This document shows, one piece after another, positions 55,770-64,000 of a stretch of 64,000 nucleotides of DNA (position 1 is its first letter; every line of letters starts with the position of its first letter). Made by a program: the position numbers and the translations under genes. The notes under the pieces are model-generated. The model did no database searches. It was not told the origin of the DNA and saw only the letters and a program-made list of their open reading frames with translations. This stretch comes from Phytophthora sp. 'mugwort'. Its lineage: Eukaryota; Oomycota; Peronosporomycetes; Peronosporales; Peronosporaceae. The stretch spans positions 3,410,001-3,474,000 of the forward strand of contig JAUCEF010000014.1 in the NCBI GenBank assembly GCA_033558025.1. Direction: 5' to 3'.

Positions 55770-56530
55770 TAGGCACTTCCATAGTATATCCCTTAGGCGC
55801 TCGAAAGGGTTAAGCAATGAACACCTCTTAATCGAACTGAGCGCTTTAATACAAGTTCTAGCATAGAGAATAGTCGCCCAATATACGATCCGACCCTCGC
55901 ACCACAATAATAGGCCCTCTTCCATTGACTTGCCGACACCTTGTTGGTCAATGTAATTCCCGTTAGAATCCGCTTATGTCGACCAATGCAAATCACAGTC
56001 TGATTGTTGTTTATCACTTTCCTGCCGTATATCTCACCCTGAACCCTATCCTACACCACCTGACTATCCTATTTCTTTTGCGCCTCCTTCAACCAGTTAA
56101 CATACACCGGCATAGCGTTTACAGATCTCCGAGAATGGACTTCGATCTGCCAGAACCCATATATCCGAAGGTGTAAGCCGAACTACGAACGCCGATCGCC
56201 AGAAGGTGTATGCCAATCCGATCGAGGATCAGTCACGATCTGCCGGTCGTCCACAAGCCCCGATCTTTATACTTTGCTCCGATTTCGAAGTCGGATACCA
56301 ACCAGTTCAAGGATCGACTGGGATCGGCCCTGATCCGTCGATCATCCGTAAGCTCCTTCGACCGATTTCGTCCTTCGCCTGATCTCCAACCCGGATCGCT
56401 GTCAAATTCCCGCATTTCGCCCCTGCCATCTGGCGTCGGGTTAATATACCCGCCTTTTTCGCAGATTCGGTCCTTTTCCGCGGGACCTAAGATTCACTTT
56501 TTGACGCTTCTCCACGACCGCCCCCCTGTC
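55770..56530. repeat. Diverged non-coding repeat, copy 1
   Basis: Patchy match to 57400-58215 in the same orientation: GACTTGCYGACACCTTGTT, CCAATGCAAAT, ATTGTTGTTTATC, TCGTCCTTCGCC.GATCTCCAA, CTTTTTTCGCAG/TTCTCC GCGGGA, and a shared TTTGACGC.TCT end. Order is kept. It may be an old LTR pair or a tandem repeat; open frames inside have no recognised domain. Confidence 0.6.
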
Positions 56531-57399
56531 CGAAGTCATCGCCCTTCAGCGGCCACACTTCGGCCACACTTTACAATCCGCCGCTTAGGACGGACCCTTT
56601 GTTCAAGGTGACTTCGCTCCATCCGGATCTCCCTGTTATTGCTTCGAGCTCGCGAGGATATGGGTGCCTTCACACATGCGAACCCTTTCTCCGATCCAGG
56701 CCTTTCCCACAATCCATTTCCTGATCCTTCATCGCAATTGCCTCGATCTCACTGTCTCATGAGGCTGGTCTCGCGGTCAGAGGAAGCACGAAGACGGACA
56801 GGTAGTTCTAATGATCCCGTGTTGATCTACCGTCGCCAACTTCGCCTTATCTCTACAAAGCTGACAGCGGTGGGTGAATCGCATCGGGATCTCATCGGGC
56901 AGGCAGATCGGTCCAATGGTCTGATCTATCCTGATTTCAGCGGGGCAATAAATCCATGAGTTAACCTTATCTACTTCGCTGGGTAGATCTCGATTTACAC
57001 CATGATCTCCGGGTGCCCCGAAGGGACTTAGGGAAGAGTTTTAAATTTCTCTTCCAGATTCGGATCTGCCCCTCGTCCGAGGCCTCCCTGGGTTCTGCCA
57101 ATCCGCCGGTCTCGCTGTATTCAGCGGCGTTCGTCGATCCGATCTCGATGACGCTTAATTTCCTGGCTCAATCTTTATTCACCTTGTATACCCGTCTTTG
57201 GGGCTGCATCTGCTCTGGGACTCGAAGGATACAGCGATGTAAAGTCTTGAACGTCCTGGGGGACGCGGGGATGGGTAGAGCAGTGCGGAAGCATCCGCTC
57301 TTCCGTTATCGACCCCGACCTGGGGTGATTTACCTCCGATCGGGAGTCTAGATGCCGTGGTTGTCTTGTGAAGCTTTGCCCCCTTTCCTTGAGTTGGTT
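56531..57399. other. Sequence between the two diverged repeats
   Basis: No gene recognised. GATC/CGATC-rich, like its flanks. Frames at 56639-56959 and 57013-57351 have unusual composition (Arg, Pro, Ser-rich) and no motif. If the flanks are LTRs, this would be a strongly shortened internal region. Confidence 0.4.
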
Positions 57400-58215
57400 G
57401 CTGCTTCCTATAGCGGGATCGTGCGAGTTGGAAGTCTCGAGAAATACAGTAGATTACTGAATAAAAACATGTAATCGGCCAATGCATTACCCGATCTTGA
57501 CACCATAACACTTGATCCGTTAATCTTGACTTGCTGACACCTTGTTAAACCAACGAGTTCGCGTTCCTTGGTGCGTTGAAGCCGCTTGTGTGGTCCAATG
57601 CAAATTCGAGTCAAATTGTTGTTTATCCCTTTCTTGTCATACCTCTCCATCCTAGGACCTATCCTATAACGTCTGGCTACCCGGATTTATGTGTCTCCTC
57701 GAGAGAGTCAATCACTCAACACATACTAGATCCATGCTTACACATCTTCGAAGATGCCAATTTGCCGGATCCTGTGTACCGACTCGCAAATCCCGATCAT
57801 CAGAAGATATAGACCCCTCTATCAGAAGCCGTACGCAGACCGGGATCGACCGCGACATGTCCATCTCCCATAAGTCCCGATCTTCGTCCTTCGCCCGATC
57901 TCCAATTCGCTGTCCATTGCCTCTCTTCGTCCTCTGTCGGATGACCTCTGTTTGATATCTTCCGCACAATACTTCGTAGCACGGTAGACCATAAACAGAT
58001 CAGGTCCCGACCACCATTCACATCTCCAGTGCTAGGCGATCTTTCTCCGCCCTGATCTGGCCGGACGCGGTACCGCCTTTACGTAAACCCTCTCTCTTCT
58101 CCGCGGGATCGTTCGACCTGGCTCGATCGTCCTCCTTCCACAGCGAAACTGATTCCGCCTTTCTCCCAAATCCGATTACTCCCCGTGAGATCTATGATTC
58201 TAATTTGACGCATCT
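57400..58215. repeat. Diverged non-coding repeat, copy 2
   Basis: Second copy of 55770-56530; about 1.6 kb downstream, same orientation. Ends near TTTGACGCATCTACACA. Confidence 0.6.
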
Positions 58216-58922
58216 ACACAAAAAGCTATTTACAAAGCAGCAAATACGTCATGCAAGAAGAGCATCGAAACGGTTTTTGCGCAAATGACCAAGCAAGAAA
58301 ATATATATTTATTCCGGCAGTCGTCACGGCAGCGTAGCCTACTTAGTCAAGGCTCGGTATCTCCATTTCCTTCGTCGACTTCGACTAGATGAGACGACTA
58401 AGATGAACCCTTGCTATGAGCATTAATCTGGACGATCAAAACAGGGGAGAAAATGACGGAATCTGAAATCAATGCGAAGGCGGACGCCGTCATCAAAAAA
58501 TGAATTACGTTGGAGCCTGAGTGGCTGGAGATTGCCCCAGCACCAAATCCCTGAAAAGACGAAGAGAAAAAGATGTCTATCGATGTGCGCAATGTTATGT
58601 ACTAGTCACTGCTGGGTCTGTTCACGCACCCAGATGTGCTCACGTGGCTCCGCGACCGAGACGAAGGGAAATTTCTCTCTCGTGTCTTGCTCATCGGCAC
58701 TTTACGTTGTCAGCATTCCAGGAACGGGTATTTTTAACAGGGCGGGTAGTCATGGGTCGTTAGCGTTACCAAACGGGTATTTTCAGGAGGAGAGGTAATC
58801 TTACAACGGACAGCGGACGCGCCGAGAAGCAACTGTTCTCAGACACAAAGGGACACATGAATGCTGTTAAGTATTTAAAATTAATTATTTACAGATCCAT
58901 TATTAATTAATTGGTTTTAATA
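58216..58922. other. Intergenic with an unrecognised short ORF
   Basis: A frame at 58521-58763 (plus) begins MAGDCPSTKS and has a CAQCYVLVTAGSVHAPRCAH stretch with a CX2C pair, but no match to a known family; another frame overlaps it (58472-58798). Coding status is unclear. The end (58860-58922) is AT-rich. Confidence 0.35.
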
Positions 58923-59267
58923 AGGTAAAATGCCAATTGTGGCACGGTGCCAATTATGGCACGCTTTTAAGCTTGGTTTTAGTACACTTTTCGCCAAAAG
59001 TGGCCCTTCTAGAAGTATAAGATGTTCTAGGGGATTTGAATTGACCTAAGTTTGTATGAACCGTGACACGAACTGGACACAGATTTTACCAGTATATTTT
59101 ATCGACTTTGCCTGTCGCTTCCGTGTGTACATAAGAGAGCCAGCGTCTCCTACTGTGTTTATCCTCTTTCCAATAATACAGCTTTTATACACAAATGTCA
59201 TAAATCGAGGTACCTACACTACAGTTTCTAAGCCAATCGAAACCGTGCCATAATTGATATCTTACCT
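58923..59267. mobile_element. MITE-like element with 26-bp TIRs and TA target duplication
   Basis: Ends 58923-58948 and 59242-59267 are reverse complements at about 22 of 26 positions (AGGTAARATRYCAATTRTGG, then CACGGT), flanked by TA on both sides, the Tc1/mariner target duplication. At 345 bp and without a transposase it is a MITE, Stowaway-like by size and target. A second copy of the inner TIR word (GTGCCAATTATGGCAC) follows the left end directly. Confidence 0.75.
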
Positions 59268-59707
59268 TAACAACATTTCATATAAGCAATATGTTCATAT
59301 TTTTGATATTTTTTTATGATTTAATAAAAATGAAAATATCATATAATTAATGTTTTAATATATATTGTCTGTTTATGTTGTTATAAATATTTGAAGCTAT
59401 TGCAAATGTTTGAAATATTTACGCTTGCGAAATTACTTAAATAAATATTTAAAATAGAATCAAAGCTTGAGTAGTACTGATAGTAGTAGTAATACACACA
59501 GTGTGACGCATACAAATTCATCCATAGTACATGTACGAGTTTCTCCATCTAAGTACTACCTTAGATCTACTCCCTGCTACTATTTTAAGAGTTAAATCTC
59601 AAATCGTTTGTGTACGCCACACTAGCCATAAAGTTGATAGCATCCCGGCCATCGCATCCGGGCTCGAGCTTCTTGTCTGGGCGTGTCCCGCCCCCCACTT
59701 GCACGCC
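59268..59707. other. AT-rich intergenic region before the K/R/S-rich gene
   Basis: 59280-59460 is extremely AT-rich with TATTTAAAATA-type words. The frame of the following gene is open from 59531, but the added N-terminus looks unrelated to it. Confidence 0.5.
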
Positions 59708-60277
59708 ATGTCTACGTGTCCGCAGTGCTATACGGGCACGTGCAAGCGCCACGTGCGTCAGGACCACGGGCGATCAATGATCAAGAGCCTGAACGCAGAG
59801 TCCACACTCCAGAAAATGTATAACCAGCTTGTGGGTTCCAAGTTGCAGAAGTTGCAGGCCGAGGCCGAGAAGGACCCGTCCCGACAACACACTAAGGAGT
59901 TCCGCAAGCAGCTGGATGCCTCGCGCGGCAAGTCTATTCTCAAGAGCCACAAGTCGCGCTCCAAGCTGACCAAGGCGGACGTGACGGGAAGCGGCCTGAA
60001 CCCGCAAGCATTGGCCGCCATCTATGGCTCAGACTCGGACTCAGCGGAGGAGGAGCGCCGCAGGAGGAGGAAGGACAAGAAGACGCATAAGCACAAACAC
60101 TCGTCCAGTAGGAAGAGGAAACATAGGTCCAAGAGCGACAGCGGCTCGGACTCGAGTGACGATAGCAGCCACGACAGCGAGGCCTCTCATCGTCGACAAA
60201 AGAGGAAGAAGCACAGCCACCACAAGACGGACCTCAAGAAGAAGAAACGCAAACGCAGCCAGAGCGACAGCGAGTAA
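59708..60277 (+). CDS. Lys/Arg/Ser-rich (RS-like) protein with N-terminal Cys motif
   Basis: 189 residues from ATG 59708. The N-terminus MSTCPQCYTGTCKRHVRQDH has a CX2CX4CX2H pattern that could bind zinc. The middle is charged and helical (LQKMYNQLVGSKLQKLQAEA), then SGLNPQALAAIYGSDSDSAEEE and a low-complexity tail of RS/KH/SD repeats (RRRRRKDKKTHKHKH, SDSGSDSSDDSSHDSE). Tails like this are typical of nuclear splicing-associated proteins. The family is not recognised. The open frame extends upstream to 59531, but the Cys-rich N-terminus and length favour the later ATG. Confidence 0.6.
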   Translation: MSTCPQCYTGTCKRHVRQDHGRSMIKSLNAESTLQKMYNQLVGSKLQKLQAEAEKDPSRQHTKEFRKQLDASRGKSILKSHKSRSKLTKADVTGSGLNPQALAAIYGSDSDSAEEERRRRRKDKKTHKHKHSSSRKRKHRSKSDSGSDSSDDSSHDSEASHRRQKRKKHSHHKTDLKKKKRKRSQSDSE

Positions 60278-60398
60278 ACGTTTGGTATAATAGCTTAGAG
60301 CCTTGCAGTTTTTGTTTCGATTACGGAGCTCTTCAGTTTACTTGCTGGTCGACGACGCACCATACTGCAGCGCGACGATGACTTCGTTTCTACCCCAG

Positions 60399-60543
60399 TA
60401 CAAATATAGAGAATCCTAAGTGTTATCAGCCGCTTCAACCTCAGCCTTAAGCCTCATTCAGGATCGTCGTCTTGATGATGCGGCCAGTCACCACGTACGG
60501 GTCCATGTTGGATGCCGGGCGACGGTCCTCGAAGTAGCCCTTC
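60399..60543. repeat. Duplicate of glutamine synthetase 3' end
   Basis: Matches 60646-60790 at an offset of 247 bp with a few substitutions. It includes the 3' flank, the stop codon and the last ~31 codons of glutamine synthetase, then breaks off after GTAGCCCTT. Confidence 0.9.
60447..60542 (-). pseudogene. Glutamine synthetase 3' fragment
   Basis: Encodes only the C-terminal ~31 residues (…[20 protein letters not shown]…NEA stop) and is unchanged over that stretch. No upstream coding sequence is attached. It is a tandem duplicate of the 3' end of the adjacent gene, downstream of it, and perhaps supplies an alternative 3' end or poly(A) site. Confidence 0.8.
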
Positions 60544-60693
60544 CACCGCAAAAACTGCGCAATACATCACGAAACTTTTAAAGAAGCAATGTATTCTTTT
60601 CTCTCACTAAGCATATATAGAAAGCACCACAAGCAACTCCTCCACTACAAATAAAGAGAAGCCTAAGTGTTATTAGCCACTTCAACCTCAGCC

Positions 60694-61767
60694 TTAAGCC
60701 TCATTCAGGATCGTCGTCTTGATGATGCGGCCAGTCACCACGTACGGGTCCATGTTGGATGCCGGGCGACGGTCCTCGAAGTAGCCCTTGCCCTCAGCCT
60801 CCGCCACACGCGGGATACGGATCGACGCACCGCGGTTCGCAACACCATACGAGAACGTATCCATGCTGGCCGTCTCGTGGCGGCCCGTCAGACGGCGCTC
60901 ATTGCCCGTGCCGTATGCAGCGATGTGCTCCTTGTGCTTCAACTTCATCTTCTCAATGGCCTCAATGATCTTGGCCATGCCGCCCTCCTCGCGCATCGCC
61001 TTCGTCGAGTAGTTCGTGTGGCAGCCGGCGCCGTTCCAATCGCCAGGGATCGGCTTCGGGTCCCACGACACGTTCACGCCGAAGTCTTCACACACGCGCA
61101 GAAGGATGTAGCGGGACATCCACAGGTGGTCACCAGACTCAATACCCGTGCACGGACCCACCTGGTACTCCCACTGGCCGGGCATCACCTCGGCGTTAAT
61201 GCCAGAGATGTTGATACCAGCGTACAGCGATGCACGGTAGTGAGCGTCCACGATGATACGGCCGAATACCGAGTGCGCGCCGGCGCCGCAGTAGTACGGA
61301 CCCTGGGGGCCAGGGAAACCTCCCTTCGGCCAGCCATACGGGGTCACGCCGTCCTTCTCGAACAGGGTATACTCCTGCTCGATGCCGAACCATGGAACCT
61401 CAGCCTTGGCGGCCTCCATCACGCGAGCGGCATCGGCGCGTGTGTTATTGGCGATGGGAGTCATGTCCGGCTTGAGGCAGTCGCACAGCACCAAAATGTG
61501 CTGGCCGCGGCGGAACGGGTCCTTGAAGATGGCCACGGGGCGCAATAGCACCTCCGAGTCCTCTCCAGGCGCCTGGCCCGTGCTGGAGCCATCGAAGTTC
61601 CAGATAGGCAGGTCAGCGAGCGACTTGACGGCCTTGGTCAGCGTCTTGGTCTTGCAGCGCAGGTCCTGGCCGGAGCCGCCGATCCAGACGTACTCGGCGA
61701 GAGTGACGCTTTCGGAGATCTCGAGGGCCATGTACTGGTCGTAGACAGCGCGGTCGAGCTCGCTCAT
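60694..61767 (-). CDS. glnA: Glutamine synthetase (type II), copy 1
   Basis: Makes glutamine from glutamate, ammonia and ATP (EC 6.3.1.2), central to nitrogen assimilation. The 357-residue, intronless protein has the eukaryotic GSII length and motifs: [27 protein letters not shown], the ATP-binding [14 protein letters not shown], and the [10 protein letters not shown] glutamate-binding loop. Start: ATG 61767 rather than an in-frame ATG at 61833, because an Inr/FPR box sits between them and because copy 2 shares the sequence only from this ATG onward. Downstream lies a duplicated 3' fragment. It is divergent from copy 2. Confidence 0.97.
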   Translation of the reverse strand: MSELDRAVYDQYMALEISESVTLAEYVWIGGSGQDLRCKTKTLTKAVKSLADLPIWNFDGSSTGQAPGEDSEVLLRPVAIFKDPFRRGQHILVLCDCLKPDMTPIANNTRADAARVMEAAKAEVPWFGIEQEYTLFEKDGVTPYGWPKGGFPGPQGPYYCGAGAHSVFGRIIVDAHYRASLYAGINISGINAEVMPGQWEYQVGPCTGIESGDHLWMSRYILLRVCEDFGVNVSWDPKPIPGDWNGAGCHTNYSTKAMREEGGMAKIIEAIEKMKLKHKEHIAAYGTGNERRLTGRHETASMDTFSYGVANRGASIRIPRVAEAEGKGYFEDRRPASNMDPYVVTGRIIKTTILNEA

Positions 61768-61810
61768 GGTGCTGGAGGCTTGTGTTCTTGGAGCTTGAGC
61801 TGCAGGAAGG

Positions 61811-61827
61811 CAAATTGAAGAATGGCC
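61811..61827 (-). promoter_or_regulatory. Inr/FPR-like core promoter of glutamine synthetase copy 1
   Basis: Minus strand GGCCATTCTTCAATTTG closely follows the oomycete Inr/FPR consensus (CATTYYNCAWTTT), 44 bp before the ATG. It places the transcription start downstream of the in-frame ATG at 61833. Confidence 0.7.
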
Positions 61828-62371
61828 ACACATTCGGCAGCAGCGGTTCCCGAAATCCTTTCAAAAGCGTAGGAAAAGGCGCGCGTTTGATTTCGGCGGT
61901 GCCCATTGGCGGAAAGTGCCACTTCAACTTTGGGGCGCCAATCATAGCGAGGCGCATACGTGGCGGAGCGCTTTCGAGACTTTGTCTCTGCTCGGACACC
62001 GGCAAAAAGATATTAATAACGTTCATTCTGATGATGGCGAGCGCTGCTTGGTGCCGGCTGAAGATTGTGGAGATACAGGCGCAAACAGTCGCAAAGCGCC
62101 GTAGGCTCTTCCGGATCGTCACGGCGCGCAGATTCGCCGCCAGAAGCCACGTCACTCGCAGGGTAAGCAATCTGGTGCCGAGCAGAACAAGCTATCGATA
62201 GAGTATGATCTAGAGACGCGAGCGCCAGGCCGATACGCGCAATGCCGACGTCCTGAGGATTGAGCTGTGTCGCCATCACCGATTCAGATCGTGTACATGA
62301 ACTGTAGATATACATGTAGTGACTCCTTTGTTTGTGCAAACTGTCGAGGAACCTTAGTGAGACAAAAGGCA

Positions 62372-62911
62372 TCAGCGTGCTGGTGGTGGGTATTTCAGAC
62401 GGATGCCCATCTTCCGCAGGTGGAGAGCGCAATGAAGTCTGATCGTCGTGCTGAAAATATCAGCATTGTCCACCAGACAAATTATGCGTCTCTCTCTTCC
62501 GGACGCAGCACTTACTCTGGTACTCCCATACGCCAACGCTTGCCAGCATTCCTCCACGGTCTGCAGCCATGAAGGACCGAAAGTCGCTGTGGCAGCGCCG
62601 GCATCCAATCTGCCGCCACCCAGTCTACACGTCTAAACAGCAATCCATCCGGATGGTGCAAACTGCACCACGGAATTTTGGACGTGCCATGCAGGTTGTG
62701 GTGTACCATACACCGCTTTGAAGCCATAAACGAGCCGTTCTATTTCTATTGGCGTGACACCGGGCGCGTCGATTTCTGCATAGACAGTACGTCTCATCGC
62801 ATAAAGTATCGCAGGTTTGTAGATATTCGCACTTAGTACGGAATAATACAAGCCAAATTCCAAGTTGAAGTGGTTTGCGCACTCGCCGAACGAGTGCGGA
62901 AACGCCGGCAT
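62372..62911 (-). pseudogene. Possible Copia reverse-transcriptase relic
   Basis: Minus-strand frames 62633-62911 and 62372-62608 together resemble a decayed Copia RT: AILYAMRRTVYAEI (compare AFLYG...E.VY.E), ERLVYGFKAVYGTPQPAWH (compare KA.YGLKQA.R.WH), then RERRIICLVDNADIF (compare the ..L.VYVDD.. site). Order and spacing fit Copia RT, but each match is weak. Confidence 0.4.
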
Positions 62912-63583
62912 ATATCGCTCGTCGCTGATAGTACCAACTGTCAGCGACTGAAGGCAACTTTAAATGCACCAATAGTAACTTGGCTGATTTCGGCCGAACG
63001 TCTTTCTCTCGTATCATCCTTTTGCCCAAACCCACAATCAACGTGAGCAGCTTTTTGACGGAGGGTGCGTATAATATGCACCGCTAGCAAACGACAGACG
63101 CTGAATTTGATCTACAGTAGCCACTCCTGCCAAGGTGCAGATCGTATGCACGCTAGCGAATATGCTGATCAGCTGGTACTGCATCGAAACATACTTGCAG
63201 TAGTCGCGAGCTTGCCGCTGCCCCCATCGTCGGGACCGGGCCCCCCACCAGCCACATACGCGGTGCCTACAGTCTGCCCCCTCTCACTTGTGTACTTAAG
63301 TATTAATTATCAGAGCATCTCACACACGTTTCTTTCCGACCGTGACGCAGGCGTAAAAAGGAGGACAGACCTTCTACCAAAACCAGGCCCGGTGCTAGGA
63401 TATACTTAATATTCTATTGCGGCAGGATGTCGCCCCGCCGAGGGTGGCTGGCCGATGTTGGAGACCAGGCCAGCTCCGATCTTAATCGTTTCCGCTCATA
63501 CCCGAGTCCTCACCATTGCCCGATTTGCAGTGGACATCCAAGTTCCAAGCCTATTTCAGCTCCATCCGCCACTCTCTAGCACC

Positions 63584-64000
63584 ATGAGCAAGCTCGACCG
63601 CGCTGTCTACGACCAGTACATGGCCCTCGAGATTTCCGAAAGTGTCACTCTCGCCGAGTACGTCTGGATCGGCGGCTCCGGCCAGGACCTGCGCTGCAAG
63701 ACCAAGACGCTGACCAAGGCCGTCAAGTCGCTCGCTGACCTGCCTATCTGGAACTTCGATGGCTCCAGCACGGGCCAGGCGCCTGGAGAGGACTCGGAGG
63801 TGCTATTGCGCCCCGTGGCCATCTTCAAGGACCCGTTCCGCCGCGGCCAGCACATTTTGGTGCTGTGCGACTGCCTCAAGCCGGACATGACTCCCATCGC
63901 CAATAACACACGCGCCGATGCCGCTCGCGTGATGGAGGCCGCCAAGGCTGAGGTTCCATGGTTCGGCATCGAGCAGGAGTATACCCTGTTCGAGAAGGAC
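63584..64000 (+). CDS. glnA: Glutamine synthetase (type II), copy 2, cut by window end
   Basis: The first 139 residues are the same as copy 1 except residue 3 (Lys for Glu). The DNA is nearly identical from the ATG on, with a few silent changes near the 5' end, and is collinear in inverted orientation (x pairs with 125351 minus x). The upstream DNA is unrelated. The [10 protein letters not shown] and FGIEQEY motifs are intact. The C-terminal 60% lies outside the window. Confidence 0.95.
   Translation, partial: MSKLDRAVYDQYMALEISESVTLAEYVWIGGSGQDLRCKTKTLTKAVKSLADLPIWNFDGSSTGQAPGEDSEVLLRPVAIFKDPFRRGQHILVLCDCLKPDMTPIANNTRADAARVMEAAKAEVPWFGIEQEYTLFEKD

Larger units (their letters stand above)
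61768..63583. other. Divergent intergenic region between two glutamine synthetases
   Basis: Shared upstream region. The two genes have unrelated 5' flanks beyond AGCACCATGAGC. Copy 2 has only a weak Inr-like box (CACCATTGCCCGATTTGC, 63511-63528). A Copia RT relic lies within at 62372-62911. Confidence 0.6.

Noticed and set aside
56210..57351. Arg/Pro/Ser-rich frames in the GATC-rich region
   Set aside because: Composition follows from repeated CGATC words; no motif, and the repeat copy at 57400-58215 does not preserve the frames.
61768..61833. 22-residue N-terminal extension of glutamine synthetase copy 1
   Set aside because: Its ATG is upstream of the Inr/FPR box and the extension is absent from copy 2, whose homology starts at the later ATG.
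1..64000. CRISPR arrays, bacterial operons, rRNA or tRNA genes
   Set aside because: No regularly spaced repeats, no rRNA-like stretch and no complete tRNA cloverleaf was seen; the only tRNA-like signal is the Copia primer site.

Overview
The window looks like a chromosomal segment of an oomycete, most likely Phytophthora or a close relative. It holds dense genes with short introns (about 50-90 bp), an oomycete-style Inr/FPR core promoter (TCTCATTTTGCAATTGTC) in front of three galactokinase genes and a similar one before glutamine synthetase, a GH81 beta-1,3-glucanase, a plant-like PUT-type transporter, and Copia, Tc1-like and MULE transposon remains.

Layout. (1) Positions 1-22.9 kb are a galactokinase amplification. 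A nearly identical inverted repeat (arms 1-4963 and 17936-22898; the left arm runs off the window) carries, in each arm, galactokinase, an SK-type Ca2+-activated K+ channel and a TCAIM-like mitochondrial protein. The spacer holds two more intact galactokinases (13220-14488 minus, 15520-16788 plus) and a complete but decayed Copia element (5650-12638) with 557/559-bp LTRs. The galactokinase copies are mosaics, with conversion-like tracts. (2) 23.4-44.2 kb is ordinary gene-rich DNA: a single-exon VPS13-like lipid-transfer protein, an MTH1-like Nudix hydrolase, a PUT/LAT-type transporter (5 exons), a membrane-anchored GH81 glucanase (3 exons), a secreted sphingomyelinase-like phosphodiesterase (8 exons) and a FAIM1-like/RanBP2-zinc-finger protein (4 exons). 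(3) 44.8-59.3 kb is transposon-rich: a Tc1/IS630-like transposase relic split by a Copia element with a perfect 5-bp target duplication, a MULE with SWIM finger and a Ulp1-like protease relic, diverged non-coding repeats, and a MITE with 26-bp terminal inverted repeats. (4) 59.7-64 kb has a small K/R/S-rich protein and two divergently oriented glutamine synthetase genes, the second cut by the window end, plus a short duplicated 3' fragment of glutamine synthetase.

Main theme: two different metabolic enzymes (galactokinase, glutamine synthetase) each occur as inverted, nearly identical copies whose flanks are unrelated or much more diverged. This suggests recent copying plus homogenisation by gene conversion. 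Intron positions were read from GT/AG sites and frame continuity; no alignment or search was run.
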